Shown here in pieces: positions 58,497-64,000 of a stretch of 64,000 nt of DNA. The translations under genes were made by a program, and so were the position numbers. The first letter of the stretch is position 1, and the number at the start of each line of letters is the position of its first letter. The notes under the pieces are model-generated. The model searched no databases and was not told the origin of the DNA. It saw nothing but the letters and a program-made list of their open reading frames with translations. The DNA is from Cudoniella acicularis (Eukaryota; Ascomycota; Leotiomycetes; Helotiales; Helotiaceae): contig JAAMPI010000047.1 of NCBI GenBank assembly GCA_013054445.1, positions 1 through 64,000 of the forward strand, written 5' to 3'.

Positions 58497-59382
58497 ACCT
58501 AGGTAGCTACTCCCTCTTCTTTGAATTAGCTTGCAGACGTAGCTAATATTTAAATTGCAGCTCTATCACAAATCTCTTCACACCAACTTCTATTCGAATT
58601 CGGAATTTCCAAATTAGACATGTTGAAGTATGCGTCTAGCGGATGTTCCTAGTCTCTTCCTGGTTTGAGGGATTCACAATTTTCAAGACAATACATATGG
58701 AAGGCACAGCATTATGCTTTGGAAATTGGAGGCAGACAAGGACCGGAAAATCAGACTTGATGGCGTGATACGGCATGAACAACTGTGGCGTTGTCTTAAA
58801 ACAAAAAGTAAACTGTTCAAAGTATTCTGTTCCTTTTTAAAAGAGACTTTGTTGTCTCCAATAATGCGGAATCAACAAGTCCTTGCTTGCTAGCCAGTCG
58901 CATTTTTGTCTTGTTCGTATCGTACTATCGCTGAACCCACCATTTTCGAGATGTATTTTTATACTGAATTCTTGATGGCATCATAGCATTAGAAGACCAC
59001 TTTACAGTAATATGGGGGTTTCATTGGAGGTTCTTCTTATTGAGTGCTATGGGTCATTTTGGACATACAAAGCTGTTTCCCAGATCATGAGGTGACTGCT
59101 CAAAGGCCACCGAATGTAGCATCGTTACAAGGAACTTTCATATCATACGCTTCCCCCCAGATGTTCATTGTATCCCAGAACTGCTTTATGATATTGACCA
59201 ACTCCAGCACCGCTATCCCCATCGTCTCTTGTATGCATTTCGATGTATGTAGAGTAGCCCGGCATCCGCAGTTACGAAGTTGGCGACTAGAAAGCTTTAG
59301 TGAGAACGTCGTTGATTGCTTGGAGATTGACAGACCAGATCTAAGGGTTTTCCCAAGACATTGGCAAACCCGTCACATTTTT
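58497..59382. other. Intergenic
   Basis: CCTAGGTA at 58498-58505. The long plus-strand frame at 59044-59496 only runs antisense to the pseudogene at its right end. No gene is seen. Confidence 0.5.
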
Positions 59383-60776
59383 CTAAGATTTGTTGTTGAC
59401 GAATTGAACTTCAGGGATGCTAGAAGTAAAGGCCGGATCCAATTCTTTCACCTTGTAGAAGTCCAACAAGTTCTCTTGGTACTTGCCCCAATCTGAAATT
59501 GCTCTTGGGTCGTAACCACGTAATGGGTTCCCGTTGCATTGTATCACGATCAGCTTCTTCAGACTCTTGAAGTCGGCGAAGAAATCTGGTCATGCGTATG
59601 ACCACGGAACCTTCGTAATTGCAAGAAATTGCAATTTTTCTTTCAGATTTGGTTGCACATAGTGAGTATTAACTGTGTCACCCTCGAGAGATTGGAGAAA
59701 AGTGTAAGGGTTATTTCGCATATTACAATGAACCCTCTGCCAAGATATCTTTCCCAAATGGCTCTCTGCCAAGAAGACATCCAAGAGATTTTTTTTTAAT
59801 CGCAAGAAGATCCTGGATAAAGTCGAAATAGACAGGGTGTTTGAGTTGAATCTCAAATACAGGGGTGTAGCTTTTCAGCGCGATAGTACGAGCCTCCTTG
59901 TTGACACGAAGCAAAGCAGGTGTAGTGTAAGCTCCAACTTTCGCTGTGCTATATGTCACAGGCACAGGATTCTCATATCCAGGTGGGAAAACCCATTCAC
60001 GTCCCCGCTTCGATGAGATGCATTCGCCAGCTTTGTTGTAGACTTGCTTTTTCTCGCCACAAGCTACTCCAATGTCGATCTTTCTGGGGTTTTTGAAGGC
60101 CAGGTTTCAGACCATCTCGCGGATGTCAAAGGGAAGTTCGGGAAAGAGATTAAAGGCTACTCCTTCCTCTTTGGGCTCTTCCAAGGTATTAGTGCTACCT
60201 GAAGGCGGCAAATTGTCTGTTGTTGTAAACGGCTTAGTTGCTGTAGATCGTTCAGTTGTTGCGCCCTTTTTATTGGATGTCTGCTCCTCCGAATCCTCCC
60301 TGGTGTTATCGCTCGTAGGCCTCTTGCGCTTCAGATTTTTTCCTGATATCACACATTTGAGGACTGGAAGTCGACCCACTTCTCTGAGATATGTCTTGAA
60401 ACGCCAGCTGCCAAGTTTTTTCTCGCTCGTGGCAACTCGAGGGTTCAAATCATAAGAAGACCGCTTGAGTGTTAGAAAGGCTAGAACTGGGAAGGCAATA
60501 CGCTAATTATATGAGGAGCACTCACGGGCAATTCAGGGTTCAATTCCCAAAATTCTGCCAGAAACTTGTTAACTTCAGAGACCCACTTTTCTCACGGGCG
60601 TTGATGTGTTGCTTGTGTTCCTGAGAAGCGCTAGCTTCTTTAGAAGCCCTCGCAAGGTGGCGCGCAACATCTTCTATCAGGGTCTCAGAGAATATGATTT
60701 GTTGTCGCCACTGGAGCATCTCTGGTGTGTAGGGGTCGAGCTTTGGTGCCGGAGTTGACTTTATAGAGAACCACAA
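59383..60776 (-). pseudogene. 2EXR-domain pseudogene, multiple lesions
   Basis: Exon 1 begins at 60776 (MWFSIKSTPAPKLDPYTPEM). One base is missing in the A4 run at 60587-60590, where AAAAA would continue as KKWVSEVNKFLAEFWELNP. An intron with GTGAGT donor and CTAACACTCAAG acceptor then joins to RSSYDLNPRVATSEKK. A Lys-rich stretch with KNLKRKRPTSDN precedes the 2EXR motif FNLFPELPFDIREMV. There the expected Trp is TGA (60107-60109, TGG to TGA). After HPVYFDFIQDLLAI the frame needs one A fewer in the A9 run 59789-59797. Another TGA sits at 59590-59592, before PDFFADFKSLKKLIV. Reading ends at TAG 59383. With two stops and two indels the gene is dead, unless the indels are base-calling errors. 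Confidence 0.7.
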
Positions 60777-62234
60777 GAAAGTGGCAATATTGATGTTTTC
60801 TAGGAGGACCGAGGAGGGGCCCTTATGTTTTGTAACTGAAGTTGACGCTAGGGCAGTGGCCCTCGGTTAATGAACCACTAATTTTAAAGTTGTTCAAGAC
60901 TCTGGTCTGGCTTATCAGGTTATCAATTTGGCAGATAAAAGTCATTACAAAAGAGTGAACAAACGATTAGCTTTTCAAAACTGATAGCCTTGAAGAAGCA
61001 TGTTCAGACATATATTCTGTTGGAGGTAAGGGTATATAACCGTAGTACGCGGTATATAGTATATAGAGGATATATCTATATAGTCGTCGGTAGGCGGCTA
61101 TGGTGTGGGCGGAAGAAGAGTCGACTGTTAGGTCGAGAGTGATTCAAGTATGTGGAATAATAATATGAATTTGACTTAAAGACTTATCTATCTACAAAGG
61201 AATAAGCGGACTATATATACTACGAGTGTAGTTACTAGAAGCTTCTATATCTTAGAAATCAACGCTTATAAATCAAAGCTTATAAATCAAGGAACAACCT
61301 AGAAGATTCTAGTAAGGTTTAAACCTTAAGCTTAGAATAGTGCTTATTACCTAATAATGCAACATATTCTAGTGCATCTTAATATAAATTTAAGGAACAG
61401 TGCTAGTATATAGTTAGTAGTTCCAAAGCATCTAAGCGAAAACTTGCGACAACACTTCAAAGCAATTAAACAGTGAATAGTAATTGCGCTTATCGTCTAC
61501 GGTAGTAGAATAGTATATATTCATAGAAGTTCATCTACCTAAATGTTACGCCCTAGTATAGTTGTAAATTATTTAACTTTTGTATTGATTTCAGGCAAAA
61601 TCACATGCAAACCAACGTTTGGTGAGTTCAATAAGATTGCCATCGCGAAATATGGGCAATAAATAAGCATACCTATAACAATGAAGATTCTAAATCTTGG
61701 TGGGAATACTAAGAAATAATGCTCAATCCAGAACAAAAGAGCAGGTTGGCCTAAAACTCTGAGAGGGGTGTTTGCTATTTGCATGTAACAATGGAGCAAA
61801 GTGCGCAAGCAACAGATGATTCGCAAAACAAGCAATTATATTTGTTCATTCTGTTAATCTCAAACAACAAAATAGTTTAATCATTTTGAGCATTTTCTAG
61901 GAAAGGTATTGAGTTGTTGCACTGATTTGATATCTAATCTCACGCAACTCTAAGCCTGTGGTGCTGTGATATAGATCATTGCAGAAACATAGTTACACAG
62001 TAATTAAATGCTACCTCTTTTTGAATTACACAACATCATTTTGTACCCTCTGTACCTAGGTAGGTACCCGCTCAAACTCCTCCCTAGGCTTCTTGCATGG
62101 GTATAGCCGAGGAAATTCCTACCTTCCCTCCTATAAAATTCACAATAGCAAAATATTCACTCAAAAAATCGTCAAACCCTCGGTGTAAGTTACCCCTCAA
62201 CTCTGTTCTGCAAAAACAATAAAAGACTGACATA
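60777..62234. other. AT-rich intergenic, probable degraded repeat
   Basis: From about 61020 to 61560 the DNA is TA-rich (GTATATAGTATATAGAGGAT), with local direct repeats such as CTTATAAATCAA twice near 61266-61290. This resembles a RIP-degraded repeat, possibly a solo LTR, but I could not define ends. TACCTAGGTA occurs at 62053-62062. No gene is seen. Confidence 0.5.
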
Positions 62235-62321
62235 CTCTTAAGCGTCTAGTTGGTTTATGGCGTCCGGCTGTAATTGTTCAGTCTTACCGGAATGTCGCGC
62301 GTTCGACTCGCGCCTGAGGGA
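62235..62321 (+). tRNA. tRNA-Tyr (GTA) with short intron
   Basis: D-arm GTC..TAGTTGGTTTAT..GGC and anticodon stem TCCGG/CCGGA, with loop CTGTAA in which GTA is the anticodon. A roughly 13-base intron follows the base after the anticodon, as is usual for fungal tRNA-Tyr. The T-arm is perfect: GCGCG TTCGACT CGCGC. The acceptor stem is CTCTTAA/CTGAGGG, with the C1-G72 pair that marks eukaryotic tRNA-Tyr, two G-T pairs and one A-C mismatch at the inner end. The discriminator is A. A T-rich Pol III terminator follows. Confidence 0.85.
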
Positions 62322-62328
62322 CATTTAT

Positions 62329-62337
62329 CTTTTTTTG
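62329..62337 (+). terminator. Pol III terminator of tRNA-Tyr
   Basis: A run of seven T shortly after the tRNA 3' end. Confidence 0.75.
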
Positions 62338-63476
62338 CATTTCTTTTTTTGCTGCGACTCTAATAAAATACTTTTGGGGGTAGGTTATTGCGGGGGTTGT
62401 CCTTGTCACGCTGAGCAGGTACCTAGGCATAAGGAGAAGAAGTGTACTGTACTTTGGTGGGTGACGAGTGGGTTACCTGATCACGTGTGGATGAAAGTTG
62501 AGGATATAGGATATATTTTTCGCTTTTTTTCAATTTCCCTCCGTTTTGTAGTCGAGTTCTCTTTTTTTTTTTTTTTTTGAATGCACATCGTTTCCATCGC
62601 TTGAAGCTATTCATCATTTCGAACTGCTCTGTGATGTTACAACGCATGCTGATCGGGCTTCAGTTGACAGCCACCACGTGCATGCTCGCCTAACACACCG
62701 TATCCATGCACGCTGCATAATTTTAGCTTTACTTGGTTTGTATAGTAAGTCTTACTTCGTATAATCAGGTATGACTAGGGTTACTAATGAGTAGCTTTTC
62801 ATGCAACAAGACCCAAGGTGCATTTGCCAAAATAGTATCACACGTGACAATCACGTGATTACCCCTCCTTTCTTTGTCGGTTGCGACTGCCGAGGGGGTG
62901 CGGGGAGCTTCGCTTTGAAACACCAAACTCCAGCTTCAATATCAACACCATCTCTCTCTTTATTCATCTCGCACATTCTTAACACAACAACACGGCTCTA
63001 CGCAGAGCCGCAACAACCCGGACATCCCACACCCCCCCTCTCGTGTCGCAGGTCGGCCAATCCAGAATCATTTAGTCATTTCAAGACGAGATACACGCTG
63101 TGCCACGCATTGCTACCCACTGAAAGGCGCTGCACGTGCATCGTTGAAACCCTGACGAGTGGCCAGCCCTTCGCCTATCGTGGCTCAACACTGCAAAAAA
63201 GCAAAAGCGCATGCATGACAGGCATTTAACCAATCAGACCGCCAGGCCACATGCTCGTCCGCAGGTGGGGAAATCCCCCGCAGTGAGACATAGATACCGC
63301 AAAGCCAATCTTCAACACAACACTCTCGAATGATCCGATTCTCGTTTCTTTAAAAAGCTTGATTTCAGCGCCCCACGTCCTGGAGAAATCATCTGGAGCT
63401 GGCCTACCCCTGATTATTTCCATTTCCATGTTTATGCTGCTTCCGCCACTATCCGGTGCCTATTGTCATCAGAGTC
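62338..63476. other. Intergenic, promoter side of the right-end HET gene
   Basis: A run of about 16 T near 62563-62578. A 142-codon plus frame (62801-63229) has no recognisable protein content and is not called. Confidence 0.5.
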
Positions 63477-64000
63477 ATGGCATATCCGCCACTGGATCTT
63501 GCCCAGGATGAAATAAGACTCCTTTCTTTGGTCGTCGACGACGACTCCAACAAATCCATACAGTGCACAACCACCATCACCAAGCTCGCTAATGCTCCTC
63601 CGTTTAAAGCCCTCTCCTATTTTCGCGGCGATCGGTTTGACCGCAGGTCTGTTATGCTCAATGGAGAACGGCTGATGGTCCCCAAAAACTTGGATGCCGC
63701 ACTTCGAGCACTCTACCGACACGAACAAAACGCCATATGGGTCGATGTTCTCTGTATCAACCAGGACGATGGAGTCGAAAAGAGCCATCAAGTCGGCCTC
63801 ATGTCAGAAATCTATGGTTGCGCGGCTGAGGTGCTGGCTTGGCTGGGAGCACCAATTGGAAGTCAGCGGTGGACCAATGGCGCCTTGATTTTCATTCAAC
63901 TATGGGCTCAGTTGGATTGGAAGTTAGATAACAAAGCGGATGTGCAACAAATGCTCAGCCAGAAGCCATTTTGGTTGAGGCAAAGCTGGCAACAAGCCCA
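63477..64000 (+). CDS. HET-domain protein, 3' end outside the window
   Basis: An open frame from MAYPPLDLAQDEIRLLSLVV to the window edge, at least 174 codons. HET blocks appear in order: an opening LDLAQDEIRLLSL, the variant SYFRGD in place of the usual SYTWGD, VPKNLDAALRAL, NAIWVDVLCINQDDGVEKSHQ, and VGLMSEIYGCAAEVLAWLGA. HET proteins mediate vegetative incompatibility and cell death. Unlike the HET gene at 20.5-23.6 kb, this one has the domain right at the N-terminus and no membrane segment. The change of the Tyr-Thr-Trp triad to Tyr-Phe-Arg is unusual. The end of the gene and any later introns cannot be seen. Confidence 0.85.
   Translation, partial: MAYPPLDLAQDEIRLLSLVVDDDSNKSIQCTTTITKLANAPPFKALSYFRGDRFDRRSVMLNGERLMVPKNLDAALRALYRHEQNAIWVDVLCINQDDGVEKSHQVGLMSEIYGCAAEVLAWLGAPIGSQRWTNGALIFIQLWAQLDWKLDNKADVQQMLSQKPFWLRQSWQQA

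Noticed and set aside
61020..61560. Possible solo LTR starting TGTTAGG near 61125
   Set aside because: I could not find matching end bases or a target-site duplication, so only an AT-rich repeat remnant is reported.
62801..63229. 142-codon plus-strand frame before the HET gene
   Set aside because: No protein-like pattern; lies in the probable promoter region.

Overview
The window is nuclear DNA from a filamentous ascomycete (Pezizomycotina), most likely a leotiomycete-like fungus. Support: short introns (43-131 nt) with GT..AG ends and CTAAC-like branch sites, a dispersed single 5S rRNA gene, a tRNA-Tyr with an intron, C-to-T decay that looks like repeat-induced point mutation (RIP), and many HET-domain and 2EXR-type genes. 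The class-level guess is inference; no species can be named from the sequence alone.

Layout. 0.6-5.1 kb: a mitochondrial pyrimidine-nucleotide carrier (RIM2 type) and an ASH1-like SET-domain histone methyltransferase, both on the minus strand. 5.1-12.5 kb: a long stretch with no supportable gene. 12.5-17.0 kb: a tentative small gene, microsatellites, a possible thioredoxin-fold protein, and a one-pass membrane protein. 17.0-20.1 kb: an AT-rich island with a RIP-degraded piggyBac-type transposase, a 5S rRNA gene and inverted repeats. 20.5-30 kb: a membrane-anchored HET protein, a ketopantoate reductase-like enzyme, a decaying F-box gene, a histidine acid phosphatase, and a clean 220-bp MITE. 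30.2-37 kb: a large secreted Ser-rich WSC-domain protein and a secreted FAD oxidase of the aldonolactone-oxidase type. 37.9-51.6 kb is the most conserved part: RXT3 (Rpd3L deacetylase complex), CLN3/BTN1, a 2EXR protein, an 80-residue two-exon gene, bifunctional tryptophan synthase TRP5, and the SDH assembly factor SDHAF4. 52-61 kb: a TMEM53/PaxU-like protein and a run of intact and broken 2EXR genes. 61-64 kb: an AT-rich repeat remnant, tRNA-Tyr, and the 5' end of a second HET gene cut by the window edge.

The genes do not form a pathway cluster. They are housekeeping genes (RIM2, ASH1, RXT3, CLN3, TRP5, SDHAF4) mixed with fast-turnover fungal families (HET, 2EXR, F-box, WSC). The most important general observation is that several otherwise well-preserved genes (ASH1, CLN3, the WSC protein, the one-pass membrane protein) each carry exactly one extra base in or next to a homopolymer run. 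This points either to homopolymer over-calling in the assembly or to real slippage mutations, and it affects any automated gene model here. By contrast TRP5, RXT3, the FAD oxidase and the acid phosphatase read through all exons without fault. I found no convincing new multi-gene system. The best candidates for something little described are the membrane-anchored HET protein with an in-frame TAG, the 2EXR birth-and-death cluster, and the 80-residue gene.
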